DNA of 64,000 nt from Mycolicibacterium flavescens (GTDB lineage Bacteria; Actinomycetota; Actinomycetes; Mycobacteriales; Mycobacteriaceae). Shown piece after piece: positions 38,440-48,097 of the stretch. The stretch is taken from NCBI GenBank assembly GCA_900637135.1, contig LR134353.1, positions 124,001-188,000 of the forward strand, written 5' to 3'. The notes beneath the pieces were generated by a model, which saw only the letters and a program-made list of their open reading frames with translations, was not told the DNA's origin and did not search any database. A program made the position numbers and the translations under genes. Each line of letters starts with the position of its first letter. Position 1 is the stretch's first letter.

Positions 38440-38495
38440 CTTTACACGGTGTTGAGTATCTCGACACCCCGTTGACTAACTCGACATACCGTTGA
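38440..38495. promoter_or_regulatory. EthR operator in the ethR-ethA divergent region
   Basis: Two direct repeats CTCGACANNCCGTTGA (38460-38475 and 38480-38495), exactly 20 bp apart, plus a related inverted element, CACGGTGTTGAG, at 38445-38456. The layout recalls the long M. tuberculosis ethR operator that is bound by several EthR dimers. Confidence 0.8.
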
Positions 38496-38509
38496 TACGC
38501 TCCGGTACC

Positions 38510-39985
<1,476 letters not shown>

Positions 39986-39991
39986 CTTCGC

Positions 39992-40054
39992 TCGCGAGAT
40001 GTACACCAGGGCTGTGATTCCACAACATTGACGACCCTGGTGTACAGTTCGCGA
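39992..40054. terminator. bidirectional hairpin between ethA and rraA
   Basis: A 12-bp perfect stem TGTACACCAGGG (40000-40011) / CCCTGGTGTACA (40035-40046), extended after a 2-nt bulge by TCGCGA (39992-39997) / TCGCGA (40049-40054), with a 23-nt loop. It separates two convergent genes and abuts the rraA stop, so a two-way transcription block is likely despite the lack of a U tract. Confidence 0.65.
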
Positions 40055-40537
40055 TCAGTCTTGAGCGACCACGACGATGCCGTCGTCGTCGCTGTAAGCG
40101 ACATGGCCCGGCTGGAACACGACACCGCCGAACTCGACCGCGACATCGCGTTCTCCGGCACCGGTTTTCGTGCTCTTGCGCGGATTGGTCCCCAACGCTT
40201 TGATGCCGATGTCGAGGGTGCGCAACATCGCGGAGTCACGGACCGCGCCGTTGATGATCAGTCCGGCCCAGCCGTTTTCGACACCGAGCCCGGCGATGAC
40301 GTCGCCGACCAACGCGGAGTGCAGCGACCCGTCGCCGTCGATCACGAGCACTGCGCCGTCACCCGGCTCGGACAGCACCGACTTCAGCAACGCGTTGTCC
40401 TGGAAGCACTTCGCCGTGACGATCGGCCCGGCGAACTCCGAACGCCCACCGAACTGGCGTAGTTGCAGATCACAGCTGCGCACGTCGGGGCCGATGTCGT
40501 CGACCAGGTCGGCGGTGGGGCGGGGTTCGATGCTCAC
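40055..40537 (-). CDS. rraA: RraA-like protein (formerly MenG)
   Basis: A 160-residue RraA/HMG-aldolase family protein. Seen: [25 protein letters not shown] (quoted in two parts: N terminus and LRQFGGR), [18 protein letters not shown] and [27 protein letters not shown], all strongly typical. Proteobacterial RraA binds RNase E and limits its activity; relatives that keep the metal-binding GxxxxxxD are oxaloacetate decarboxylases or aldolases. M. tuberculosis Rv3853 is the counterpart and lies next to ethA as here. ATG 40537 overlaps the MerR stop by 4 nt. Confidence 0.93.
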   Translation of the reverse strand: MSIEPRPTADLVDDIGPDVRSCDLQLRQFGGRSEFAGPIVTAKCFQDNALLKSVLSEPGDGAVLVIDGDGSLHSALVGDVIAGLGVENGWAGLIINGAVRDSAMLRTLDIGIKALGTNPRKSTKTGAGERDVAVEFGGVVFQPGHVAYSDDDGIVVVAQD

Positions 40538-41283
40538 CGGTCGATGTTAGCCACGATGATGTCGTGCGCGAATTGCGCCAGCCCCGGCTCGACGTCGTCG
40601 TAGTAGCGCGTGAACCGCTCGTCGGCCAGATACATCTCGGCCAGGCGCACGTGCATGTCGTGATCGCAGTCGTAAAAGCGCTCGATGTTTTCGCGATGCC
40701 AGGCGGCCAGCTCGTTCGCACGCTCTGTGCCGGGTACGACGTCGTCGCGGTGAGCCTCGGCCAGCGACGTCAACAGCGCATCGTTGTCGGCCTTGAACGC
40801 GATCCAGTCCTGCTTGGTCATCCGCGCCGTGCGCTGCTGCGACTGCTTCCACGCGTCGGTGCGACCCCACCGCTCCTCGGATTCGGCGGCGTACTCATCG
40901 AACACCGCGCTGCCGAAGATCTCGACCTGCTCGTCGGCGGTCAGTTGTATGCCACTGCGGTGTGAGCTCATCAGTTCCTCCACTGCCTTGATCGTGTGCT
41001 GTAGCCGGTCCGCCCGGTCCAGCAACAGCCGGTGCTGGCGCTCGAGGCGGTCGAGCACATCCCCGTCCCCATCCAGCAGGGCGCGGATCTCCTCGAGGGG
41101 CATGTCGACCGACCGGTACACCAGCACCACGTGCAGCCGTTCGATGTCGGCGTCGGTGTAGCCGCGGTAGCCGGCTTCGGTGCGCACACTCGGCACCACC
41201 AGACCGATGTGGTCGTAATGGTGCAAGGTGCGTACCGAGACACCCGTCAGGGTGGCCACCGCGCCGACGGTCATGGTGTCCAT
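40534..41283 (-). CDS. MerR family regulator with TipAS drug-binding domain
   Basis: A 249-residue TipA-type regulator. Seen: MerR helix-turn-helix [23 protein letters not shown] (N terminus, quoted in part), the dimerisation helix to about residue 110, and a TipAS domain (about 120-249) with [14 protein letters not shown] and [19 protein letters not shown]. TipAS domains bind bulky, often thiopeptide-like compounds. A MerR-type promoter with a 19-bp spacer precedes it, which implies autoactivation. The mRNA would begin at or near ATG 41283. It is translationally coupled to rraA. Confidence 0.9.
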   Translation of the reverse strand: MDTMTVGAVATLTGVSVRTLHHYDHIGLVVPSVRTEAGYRGYTDADIERLHVVLVYRSVDMPLEEIRALLDGDGDVLDRLERQHRLLLDRADRLQHTIKAVEELMSSHRSGIQLTADEQVEIFGSAVFDEYAAESEERWGRTDAWKQSQQRTARMTKQDWIAFKADNDALLTSLAEAHRDDVVPGTERANELAAWHRENIERFYDCDHDMHVRLAEMYLADERFTRYYDDVEPGLAQFAHDIIVANIDR

Positions 41284-41289
41284 AGCGCC

Positions 41290-41320
41290 ACTATCGACCC
41301 TGACGCAGCGTGAGGGTCAA
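41290..41320 (-). promoter_or_regulatory. MerR-type promoter and operator
   Basis: Read on the minus strand: -35 TTGACC (41320-41315), a 19-bp spacer, -10 GATAGT (41295-41290) and six nt later the ATG at 41283. The overlong spacer holds a 21-bp near-palindrome (41297-41317, arms ACCCTGACGC / GCGTGAGGGT, one mismatch), the classical layout for MerR activators. Confidence 0.8.
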
Positions 41321-41329
41321 GCGTTTTCG

Positions 41330-41848
41330 TCAGTCCTCGTCGTTTCCCCGGCGGATCAGCAGTACGACGATGATCGCCAGCACACCCGCAGCGATCGCCG
41401 CCGCAACCGGCAGCCGCGACGGTTCGGGCCCGATCAACGGCGTCGGCGGCGGCCCGGCAACCGGATTGCTGGCGGCGGCGACCGTCGACTTTGCCTGCGC
41501 AGCAGTCACTTTCGCCGCAGAATCAACATCATTGCCGGTAGCGGCAGGTTCAGTCGCGGGCGCTTTCTTCGCCGGCGCCTGTTGCACCGGACCCTTCTTG
41601 GCGGGTGCTTTCTTGGCGGGCGCCTTCTTCGCCGGTGCGGCCTTCTTCACCGCCTTCTTCGCGGGAGTCTTCTTGGCGGCCTTCTTGGCGGGAGTTTTCT
41701 TGGCGGGCGTCTTCTTCGCCGGCGGGGGAGGGATCAGCGGGTCGGGGGAGACGCTCGCCGACTCCGCGGCGGCGGGCTGCGGGGTCGACTGATCCGCCGG
41801 TGGTGTGCTGTGCGGCTGTTCGTCGGGTCGGCCCTGCTGGTCTGCCAT
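41330..41848 (-). CDS. hns: membrane-anchored lysine-rich nucleoid protein Hns (Rv3852-like)
   Basis: A 172-residue protein. Seen: an acidic/proline N terminus, about 60 residues of PAKKTPAKKA repeats (about residues 38-105), a linker with SAAKVTAAQAKSTVAAASN, and a C-terminal membrane helix, LPVAAAIAAGVLAIIVVLLI (about 145-164), before RRGNDED. This architecture matches M. tuberculosis Rv3852 and differs from proteobacterial H-NS. It would tether DNA to the membrane. ATG 41848 has AAAGGAG ten nt upstream. It lies 46 nt before the MerR gene. Confidence 0.88.
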   Translation of the reverse strand: MADQQGRPDEQPHSTPPADQSTPQPAAAESASVSPDPLIPPPPAKKTPAKKTPAKKAAKKTPAKKAVKKAAPAKKAPAKKAPAKKGPVQQAPAKKAPATEPAATGNDVDSAAKVTAAQAKSTVAAASNPVAGPPPTPLIGPEPSRLPVAAAIAAGVLAIIVVLLIRRGNDED

Positions 41849-41938
41849 CGGGCTGCTCCTTTGCAGTGTCTGGTCGCCAGGCCGGCCGAGCGTGCGGCCG
41901 GAAGTCGATCGGTCCATCATGCCAGGTCGGCTATGGCA

Positions 41939-42862
41939 CTAACCCGTGACGGCCAGACCAGCGGCCAGGACCAGCGCGACGAGCATCACCGCGGTTTCGA
42001 CATGCGCCCGGGTTCGGGAAACCACCGCCGTGGCGCGATGGGACCGTGCGGCGGGCAGCCACATCGTGCGGTTTCGCCAGCCGAGGACGACGAGCGCGAC
42101 CGTCACCGCGATCTTGGCCGACACCAGCCGCCCGTAACCCGTCGCGTACAACTCGGCCGGTGCGCCCAACCGGAGAGCGGCGCCGGCGACCCCGCCGACC
42201 AGCAGCACCACCACACAGATCAGCGACAGTGCGGAGAAGCGCGGCAGCATCCGAGCCCACTGTCCGCGGTGGTCGACGGTCAGCACCAGCGCCGCCAGCG
42301 CCCCGACCCACAACGCGGCCGCAAGGGTGTGCACGGTGACCGCCACACCACCCAACGGGCTGTTCGCGAAGTGCCCGGTCAGCTGGCGCGCGACGACTCC
42401 GACCGCCGCGGCGCCGATCACCGCGACATTCCACGACGCCGTCCGCGGTGCGACGAGCGCCGCCACGGCTATGGCGGTCGCGGCGGCGACCGCGAGCATG
42501 CCCGCCCGCCCCGCCGCGGTGGTGGTGGCGAAGTCGGCGGTGGTCTGCACGCCGAGGCGGAACACCGGTAGCGAGGCGGTCTGTGCGGCCGCGACGATCA
42601 ACCGGGTCAATTCGGCGAGCAGCCACAGCACCGAGGCGACTGCCAGCGGTCGCGTCGAGCGGGCCAACAACTCGCCGCGGTGCCGCTCACCGTCGAGTAC
42701 CGGCACCACCGCCAAGCCCAGCGTGACGACACCCGCGCAGTCGGCGACCACCCGCACCGCGGTCGCACCCAGCGACCCCTGCGGGTAGGCCAGCCCCCAG
42801 GTCAGGCCTGTCGCGGCGGTCGCGAGCACCACCCCGACGACCACAGTGCGTCGACGGGTCAC
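41939..42862 (-). CDS. copD: copper resistance D family membrane protein
   Basis: A 307-residue CopD-like protein with about eight membrane helices. Seen: LTGHFANSPLGGVAVTVHTLAAALWVGALA, of which HTLAAALWVG is the family hallmark and the two histidines are possible copper ligands, and the C-terminal H-containing helix. The GTG start at 42862 overlaps the copC stop (GTGA). Together CopC and CopD are thought to move copper from the cell-wall space into the cytoplasm, e.g. for copper enzymes. No CopA/CopB oxidase is adjacent. Confidence 0.85.
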   Translation of the reverse strand: MTRRRTVVVGVVLATAATGLTWGLAYPQGSLGATAVRVVADCAGVVTLGLAVVPVLDGERHRGELLARSTRPLAVASVLWLLAELTRLIVAAAQTASLPVFRLGVQTTADFATTTAAGRAGMLAVAAATAIAVAALVAPRTASWNVAVIGAAAVGVVARQLTGHFANSPLGGVAVTVHTLAAALWVGALAALVLTVDHRGQWARMLPRFSALSLICVVVLLVGGVAGAALRLGAPAELYATGYGRLVSAKIAVTVALVVLGWRNRTMWLPAARSHRATAVVSRTRAHVETAVMLVALVLAAGLAVTG

Positions 42863-43404
42863 GCGCGGCGCCGCACCGCCCACACCGCGCCCGCGGCGAT
42901 GATGACGGCCGCTCCCGCGAAGAACGGCCACACAGGGATGCCGTCATCGGCCGGGGCCTGGGCCGGTGCGGCCGCCGACGGGCCCGGTGTCCCGGTTCCC
43001 GGCACGCTCAGCTCGAACGACCAGGACCCGTTGACCACGTGTCCGTCCGCCGACGTGGCCCGGTAGTTCACGGTGTAACGCCCGGACGGTCCGAGTGGGC
43101 GCACACCGACGCTGAGGACGGCGCCCTGGACCTGCGGTTCGCCGGCCGACCACAGGTTGCCGTCGGGGCCGACGACTGTTATGGCCGCGAACTGCGGCTG
43201 CAGTGCCTCGCTGAACGTGGCGGACACCGTTTCAGGTGCCTCCGTCAGCCGGCTGTTCTCCGCAGGGTCCGACGCGATGCGGGTCGCATGCGCGGACGCG
43301 GTGCCCGCGGAGGCCAGCATTCCGATCGTCAGCCAGAGGAGCAGGGCCGCACCGGCGGCGACGGTGGTGAGGGGACGACGGGGCACCCTGGTGACGGTTC
43401 TCAT
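42859..43404 (-). CDS. copC: CopC domain copper-binding protein
   Basis: A 181-residue exported protein. Seen: signal peptide ending in GTASA before the mature HATRIASDPAENSRL, so the N-terminal histidine is free to bind Cu(II); the CopC strand motif TVNYRATSADGHVVNGSWSF with D and H ligands; then a linker and a C-terminal membrane anchor (WPFFAGAAVIIAAGAVWAV, about 158-176). Methionine-rich Cu(I) sites are absent, so it is of the Cu(II)-only type. ATG 43404 starts MRTVTRVPRRP. It is coupled to copD. Confidence 0.88.
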   Translation of the reverse strand: MRTVTRVPRRPLTTVAAGAALLLWLTIGMLASAGTASAHATRIASDPAENSRLTEAPETVSATFSEALQPQFAAITVVGPDGNLWSAGEPQVQGAVLSVGVRPLGPSGRYTVNYRATSADGHVVNGSWSFELSVPGTGTPGPSAAAPAQAPADDGIPVWPFFAGAAVIIAAGAVWAVRRRA

Positions 43405-43438
43405 CGAATGTGTCTTTCTCAAGCCGTTGGTATGTCGA

Positions 43439-43954
43439 TCAGCGCGCGGGGCTGACCGGCGGTCCGCGATGAGAAATCGAAGCGGCAAGAAGCAGCGCAG
43501 AACGAAGCGGTTGTACGGCCTGCCGGACGATGGGACGACCCTGCGGTGCGACCGGCGGACACACCATGCGCACCGCGACGCGCACCGCGCGCGTCACGAC
43601 GCGGCACAACCGGTCGCCGACCGCGATCAGCACCGCCCCCACGCCGACCGCCACCGCATGGGCGCCGACCATAGTCGCGGTCTGCGGCGCATGGATATGC
43701 CCGGAGACGCCCAGCACGATGTGGCCGGCGATCTGGCCCCACGCCAGAATCGCAAGCAGGACAGCCGTTTTCGAACAGGCGGAAAGGGTGGCGGTCAACG
43801 TGCCGACGGTCGCGGCGACGATGACCAGCGCCACGACCGCGGCACCGCCCGGCGGCTCTGCACCGCCGTAACCGTGTGCGGCCACGGCGAGCGTCGCCGT
43901 CAGCAGCCCCGCAGCCGCGCCACGAAGGCGGGCTGCGGAACCGGACGGCGACAC
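43439..43954 (-). CDS. membrane protein beside copCD
   Basis: A 171-residue protein with about four membrane helices and little else. Seen: histidines clustered in AWGQIAGHIVLGVSGHIH (about residues 71-88), which may bind metal given the neighbours, and a basic C terminus ending SISHRGPPVSPAR. I do not recognise the family; similar short membrane proteins accompany copC/copD genes in actinobacteria. The GTG start at 43954 lies 7 nt behind the Rv3850-like gene and the gene ends 34 nt before copC, so the four genes look like one operon. Confidence 0.65.
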   Translation of the reverse strand: MSPSGSAARLRGAAAGLLTATLAVAAHGYGGAEPPGGAAVVALVIVAATVGTLTATLSACSKTAVLLAILAWGQIAGHIVLGVSGHIHAPQTATMVGAHAVAVGVGAVLIAVGDRLCRVVTRAVRVAVRMVCPPVAPQGRPIVRQAVQPLRSALLLAASISHRGPPVSPAR

Positions 43955-43961
43955 TTTCAGC

Positions 43962-44618
43962 TCAGCTCACGCCGAGCCGAGCCATCAGGTCGGCGTCGAT
44001 TCCGTCGAGTTGCCGTTCGATGGCGGCGTGCGCAGACCGGCGCCGCGACGGCGGCATGTGCTCGGCGGCGGCGATCGCTGCGGACAGGTCCCCGAGACGC
44101 TCGGTGATCGCCCCGACGAACTGCTTGGTCTCGGCGTCCTTCGGCTTCTTCTCGGAGACGAGCCGCAACGACTGTTCGGCACCGGAGATGCGCGCCGACA
44201 GCTGGGCGCCGTGGCCGTTGAACTGGCCGACCTGGCTGAGTGGAACACCGAGCCGGTCCGCCCGGCGTTGATCGGCATAGCCGCGCGCGGCGATGGCCGC
44301 GCGGTAGCCGACGGGCACGACGATCGGCGCGAGGAGGCGGATGACGGTGAGCACGCGACGGATCCGGCCGGGGGCGAACAGCTTGCCTTCGCGGGCGGCC
44401 TTCAGCTGCGTCTCGGCCACCTTCAGGGCTGCACGGTCACTGTCGCGCTGGGCCTTGAGCTGCGCCTTGAGCGCGCGGGCCTCGGCCCGGTGGGCAGACT
44501 TGATGCGACGGGCTTCGTTCTTGGCGGCCAGCTTGGCCTCCAATTTCGCCTTCGCCTTGATCGCGCGGGCCTCGGCCCTGCGGGTGGCGCGGGTTTTGCG
44601 TCGCTTGAACGGGCTCAT
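43962..44618 (-). CDS. conserved hypothetical protein, coiled-coil rich (Rv3850-like)
   Basis: A 218-residue protein, the same length as M. tuberculosis Rv3850. Seen: a very basic N-terminal coiled coil of RRAEARAIKAKAKLEAKLAAKNEARR type (residues 5-90), a hydrophobic stretch VLTVIRLLAPIVVPVGYRAAI (about 105-125) and a helical C-terminal half. A peripheral membrane or nucleoid-linked role is possible. ATG 44618 (MSPFKRRKTRATRR) is chosen; the longer frame adds a non-conserved extension. It begins the run Rv3850-like, membrane protein, copC, copD. Confidence 0.8.
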   Translation of the reverse strand: MSPFKRRKTRATRRAEARAIKAKAKLEAKLAAKNEARRIKSAHRAEARALKAQLKAQRDSDRAALKVAETQLKAAREGKLFAPGRIRRVLTVIRLLAPIVVPVGYRAAIAARGYADQRRADRLGVPLSQVGQFNGHGAQLSARISGAEQSLRLVSEKKPKDAETKQFVGAITERLGDLSAAIAAAEHMPPSRRRSAHAAIERQLDGIDADLMARLGVS

Positions 44619-44795
44619 CCCGGCTGCCTCCCGGCGGTTTTCTCGATTGCTGACGTCATGGCTGTGCGCGTTGTTGGTGCAGCACAACCCTATCGTTCAC
44701 AGCGTTCGGCCTGCGGGCGGCTCGGCGCCGACGAGAGGGCGCCGAGTCCGTCTTGGCTGCATGGCGTATTGAGGGCATGCTTATACAGACCGCAA

Positions 44796-44807
44796 AGTTC
44801 GCGAACT
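44796..44807. promoter_or_regulatory. palindrome upstream of the ImmA/IrrE gene
   Basis: Perfect 12-bp palindrome AGTTCGCGAACT, 64 nt before ATG 44872 in a 253-nt intergenic region. A -10-like TTATAC lies at 44781-44786. It could be an XRE-type operator, since ImmA/IrrE proteins usually work with an XRE repressor, but no XRE gene other than espR is near. Confidence 0.45.
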
Positions 44808-44871
44808 GACTGAAGAAGCCGCCCATCAAGACGGCGGACAGCGCATAGTGAACTAGTCGGAAGGGGGATCC

Positions 44872-45363
44872 ATGCCAGCTAACCGCCGTGTCACCCGCGC
44901 GGTCGGGGCTGTGCTCGAACTGGCGCCGCGACAGGGAGAGGTGTCGCTGACCCGGCTCGTCGAGGCCGTCAGCGAAGACCGCAAACGACCCATCGAGCTC
45001 AAGATGGCCGAGCTGCCGCCCGGTGTCTGCGGGCAGTGGCGCCAGTACAACGACCACGACGTGTTCCTGATCCAGAAGGGTCTGCCCGCGTGGGACCGCA
45101 CCCTGGCCCACGAACTGGGACACCTGGTGCTGGGCCACGACGGTATTCCCGTCGCGCAGGCCGCCGAAGAGAGCACCGAGTTCGCCAGCTCCGATCTGAT
45201 CAGCTACATGCTCAACCAGCGGACCGGTTGTATGGGTCCGGCCGGTGAGGAGGCCGAGCAGGAGGCGGAGGATTTCGCGGCCCTGCTGCTGTACCGGTTG
45301 GGCAGGCTTCCGTCGGACCGTTCGTCGATCGTCCAGGTGCGGCTCGGAGAGGCGTTTGGTTGA
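44872..45363 (+). CDS. ImmA/IrrE family metallo-endopeptidase
   Basis: A 163-residue single-domain protease. Seen: zinc motif HELGHLVLGHDG (HExxH, about residues 80-91), preceded by the typical KGLPAWDRTLAHELGH context. Family knowledge: ImmA/IrrE proteases cleave or inactivate XRE-type repressors to induce mobile elements or stress genes. ATG 44872 follows GGAAGGGGG. It overlaps the following seven-TM gene by 4 nt. Inference: part of a two-gene signalling unit inserted between espR and the Rv3850-like gene, which are neighbours in M. tuberculosis. Confidence 0.85.
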   Translation: MPANRRVTRAVGAVLELAPRQGEVSLTRLVEAVSEDRKRPIELKMAELPPGVCGQWRQYNDHDVFLIQKGLPAWDRTLAHELGHLVLGHDGIPVAQAAEESTEFASSDLISYMLNQRTGCMGPAGEEAEQEAEDFAALLLYRLGRLPSDRSSIVQVRLGEAFG

Positions 45364-46523
45364 TCGTCTGGGTGATCGCCGGTCTGCTCGGACTGGCCAC
45401 CGGACTACGCATCGGATGGGCGCTGGTCAATAAGCAGAGCCTGGTGAGCACCGCGATGATCGTCGCGCTGGCAAGCCTGGCGTTGATCGCCGCGTTGAAC
45501 TGGCAGCCCCTGACACTGCTCATCGACCGGTTGCTGCGCTGGCCCAACATCTCGCTGGGCCTGTCCCAGGTGGCGCTCGTCGCGTGCGCCGCGGGCAGCT
45601 GCGTGATGATCACGACCGTGTCGTCGGTGCGCAAACCGGCGACCATCCGCAAGATCGCGGTCGCGCAGTACGGCGTCGCGGCGGTGATCGCCGTGGTGAC
45701 CGCGGTGGCCTTCTTCTCCGCGGGCCGTCAGCCCGAACTGTCGCCCCAGGAATACCTGCAGCGCAACCTCAGCGGTGGTGGGAACACGCTGCCGTGGCTG
45801 CTGCCGCTGCTCTACGTGCTGCTGGCATTGTCGCTGGTCTCGTGGGCGGGGCTGCGTTATTCGAACCGCAGCCGCCGGGGGCGCGCGCTGTTCGTGTTCA
45901 CGATCGGCATCGTGCTGATCGTGGTGGCGTCGGCCTTCTTCTTCCTACGCGCCCTCGACAGTGACGGACCGGTCGGCGTCGGCGCCGCAGCGACGCTGCT
46001 GGGCTGCGCGATGCTGGTTGTCGCCGCGGGATCGCTGCTGCCCAGCATCGAGGACTGGTTCGGCGCCAGGCGCGAACTGCGGGCGATCCAGCCGATCCTG
46101 ACCGAGCTGGGCCGCAGACACCCCGACATCGGTATCGGTGTCCGGCCGCGCGGACCGCTCGTCTTCCGGGTCGCAGAACGGATGTCGTTGATCTCCGACG
46201 CGCTCTACCTGGAAGCCACGGCCGCCGAACACCGGCGCAAACTCCGGGTCGACCCGCGCGGCGCGGTGTCCGGTGATGACGCCGAGCCGGACGAGACAGT
46301 CCTCGAATCCCCGCCGGTTCCGCCGCAGGAACAGGCCCGGGCGATCGCCGAGTGGATCTACTCCGGGACCGAGAGCGCTTCGGAGGACAGGCGCGTCGAT
46401 TTTCCCGGACTGGGGTGGCTGAACCAGCCTAGCGAGTATTCAGACCGTGAATGGATCCTGGAGATCGCCGAGCAGTACAGAGCACTGATCCGTCGCGACG
46501 GCGCGACGGGTCAAGCGGCGTAG
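45360..46523 (+). CDS. seven-TM protein, MAB_1171c-like (DUF6545)
   Basis: A 387-residue protein. Seen: seven membrane helices in the first 240 residues, then a cytosolic C-terminal domain of about 145 residues starting SIEDWFGARRELRAIQPILTEL, with LISDALYLEATAAEHRRKL, typical of what is annotated as MAB_1171c family putative transporter. These proteins usually sit next to an ImmA/IrrE protease and an XRE regulator. Transport has not been shown; a receptor that controls the protease is an equally good idea. The TTG start at 45360 overlaps the ImmA/IrrE stop. Convergent with espR, 51 nt apart. Confidence 0.78.
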   Translation: MIVWVIAGLLGLATGLRIGWALVNKQSLVSTAMIVALASLALIAALNWQPLTLLIDRLLRWPNISLGLSQVALVACAAGSCVMITTVSSVRKPATIRKIAVAQYGVAAVIAVVTAVAFFSAGRQPELSPQEYLQRNLSGGGNTLPWLLPLLYVLLALSLVSWAGLRYSNRSRRGRALFVFTIGIVLIVVASAFFFLRALDSDGPVGVGAAATLLGCAMLVVAAGSLLPSIEDWFGARRELRAIQPILTELGRRHPDIGIGVRPRGPLVFRVAERMSLISDALYLEATAAEHRRKLRVDPRGAVSGDDAEPDETVLESPPVPPQEQARAIAEWIYSGTESASEDRRVDFPGLGWLNQPSEYSDREWILEIAEQYRALIRRDGATGQAA

Positions 46524-46574
46524 CTGGTAGCGCGACCCCACTTCGCCAGCTATGGGGCGGAGGGCCGCACCGGG

Positions 46575-46973
46575 CTAATCGTCGAGATGCTCGCGGCGGC
46601 GCAGCTCATCGACCTTTAGGGCGATGTCCTGCTGGGCCTCCGGCGACAAGCCGACGGTGCGTGCGGCAATACGGCGGACGCCCTCGTCGCGCATGCTTGC
46701 GAGCCAGGTCAGCTCCTTGTCGAGCTTCTCGTAGTACTCGTCGTCGGTGAAGTAGGCCGGCTTGATCCGGAAGAAGTTGGCAAGAGCGGCCATGGTGGTG
46801 GCAGAGGGGTTGGTGCGGTTGCCCGAGCGCAGCTGCGAGAGGTACGGAGCGGACATGGTGACGCCCTCGGCCTTCAGTGCCGCGATCACCTCGGCCGAGG
46901 TGTGCGGGCCGCGTCCCGGCGGGTAGACCGTGTCAAACAGCCGGTTCAGGCGAGCGGCGAACGTCGTGCTCAT
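46575..46973 (-). CDS. espR: nucleoid-associated regulator EspR
   Basis: A 132-residue XRE-type protein almost identical to M. tuberculosis EspR (132 residues) in its N-terminal 100 positions. Seen: ARLNRLFDTVYPPGRGPHTS, the helix-turn-helix MSAPYLSQLRSGNRTNPS (about residues 37-54), and a C-terminal dimerisation part ending KVDELRRREHLDD. EspR binds many loci, including espACD in pathogens, and loops DNA. ATG 46973 is certain. Its promoter must lie in the 378-nt region upstream. Confidence 0.96.
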   Translation of the reverse strand: MSTTFAARLNRLFDTVYPPGRGPHTSAEVIAALKAEGVTMSAPYLSQLRSGNRTNPSATTMAALANFFRIKPAYFTDDEYYEKLDKELTWLASMRDEGVRRIAARTVGLSPEAQQDIALKVDELRRREHLDD

Positions 46974-47351
46974 CGATATGACCTCCACATGCATTGGACG
47001 AGCGGTGTACGAGCGGCGTATTTGCTGATCATCGTAGCGAGTGTTGTGGCCACAACCAAGTGCAAACCCGGGAAAAGTTGATCCGCCCCCGCGCTTGACG
47101 CCCGCTACTGTGCCGGCTGCGACGCATTCCGCGTGCGCCGACGCCTCTACCATACGGTGCGACGAAGCAAACAACGGCGGCTTTGTCGAGCTAGTTTTGC
47201 TCAGAAATCGGACAGCGCGTCCACAGGGGACCCGACGACCGCCGCCGGCAACATCAGTTGCATGCATTCTGGCGCAACGCCGGGTTTGCCACATACCGCA
47301 CGGATGGTCGCGGAGCGCCCAGTGTCGGACCGTCGAAGGCGCAGGTCGAGG
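46974..47351 (-). promoter_or_regulatory. espR upstream region with EspR-motif matches
   Basis: This 378-nt gap has no gene I trust. Two copies of TTTGC[TC][GA], the published EspR motif, occur on the plus strand (TTTGCTG 47021-47027, TTTGCCA 47285-47291) and a near match TTTGCTC at 47196-47202. Inference: autoregulation of espR. Plus-strand frames crossing into the GDT1 gene are antisense shadows. Confidence 0.45.
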
Positions 47352-48038
47352 TCAGGACCCCTGGGTGGAGGGCTGGGATGTCTCGTCAGGCACGGGTGCC
47401 CTGCGGCGGCGGATGAGCCGAACCATCAGCACCGAGACGGTGACGGAAGCGGTGACCGCCACGGCCACCCACCGCAAACCCAGCGCACTGTCGAACAGCA
47501 GCCACAGGCCGAAAAGAAGGAACAGGACGCTGGCCAGGCCGTGCAGGAACCGTTCCGGAAGCCTGCGGTGCATCAGCCTGCCCGCAGCGATCGCGGCGCC
47601 GTCGGCCAGAACCATGCCCGCGGTCGCACCGATCCACACCCCCGCCCAATTGTGTTCGCTGGCCAGGGCGACGGTGGCCAGCATCGTCTTGTCGCCGAGT
47701 TCGGCCAGCACGAACGACGACACGATCGCGGGGACGACGAATCGCGGCTCGGCGATCCGAATCTCGTCGTCGTGCCCGTTTTCGCGCCACGTCCACACCG
47801 CGAACAACAGGAATGCGATGGCGGCGACGAATGCGATCGGGCGTTCGGGCAGCGTCACCCCGAGAAAGTGTCCGACCGCGACGGACAGGCCGTGAACCAG
47901 CATCGCGGCGATCCCGACCCCGGAGAGCACGACCCACCATCGGTGCCGCAGCGAGTAGGTCATGGTGATCAGCTGCGACTTGTCGCCGAGTTCGGCGACG
48001 AACACCACGGCCAGACTGACCACGATGGCGGCGAGCAT
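47352..48038 (-). CDS. GDT1/TMEM165 family Mn2+ exporter
   Basis: A 228-residue membrane protein with six helices in two inverted halves. Seen: the duplicated cation motif as VFVAELGDKSQLITM (about residues 11-25) and VLAELGDKTMLATV (about 110-123), the E-x-G-D-[KR]-[ST] signature of UPF0016. Family knowledge: bacterial members such as MneA export Mn2+. A yybP-ykoY manganese riboswitch lies directly upstream, which supports this substrate strongly. ATG 48038 begins MLAAIVVSLAVVF. The C terminus is a hydrophilic tail after RLIRRRRAP. Confidence 0.92.
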   Translation of the reverse strand: MLAAIVVSLAVVFVAELGDKSQLITMTYSLRHRWWVVLSGVGIAAMLVHGLSVAVGHFLGVTLPERPIAFVAAIAFLLFAVWTWRENGHDDEIRIAEPRFVVPAIVSSFVLAELGDKTMLATVALASEHNWAGVWIGATAGMVLADGAAIAAGRLMHRRLPERFLHGLASVLFLLFGLWLLFDSALGLRWVAVAVTASVTVSVLMVRLIRRRRAPVPDETSQPSTQGS

Positions 48039-48097
48039 TCAGACGACCCTTTCGACGCGTCGCCGACATCGCAATGTTCATGCCCCGCCGGCTTCGG

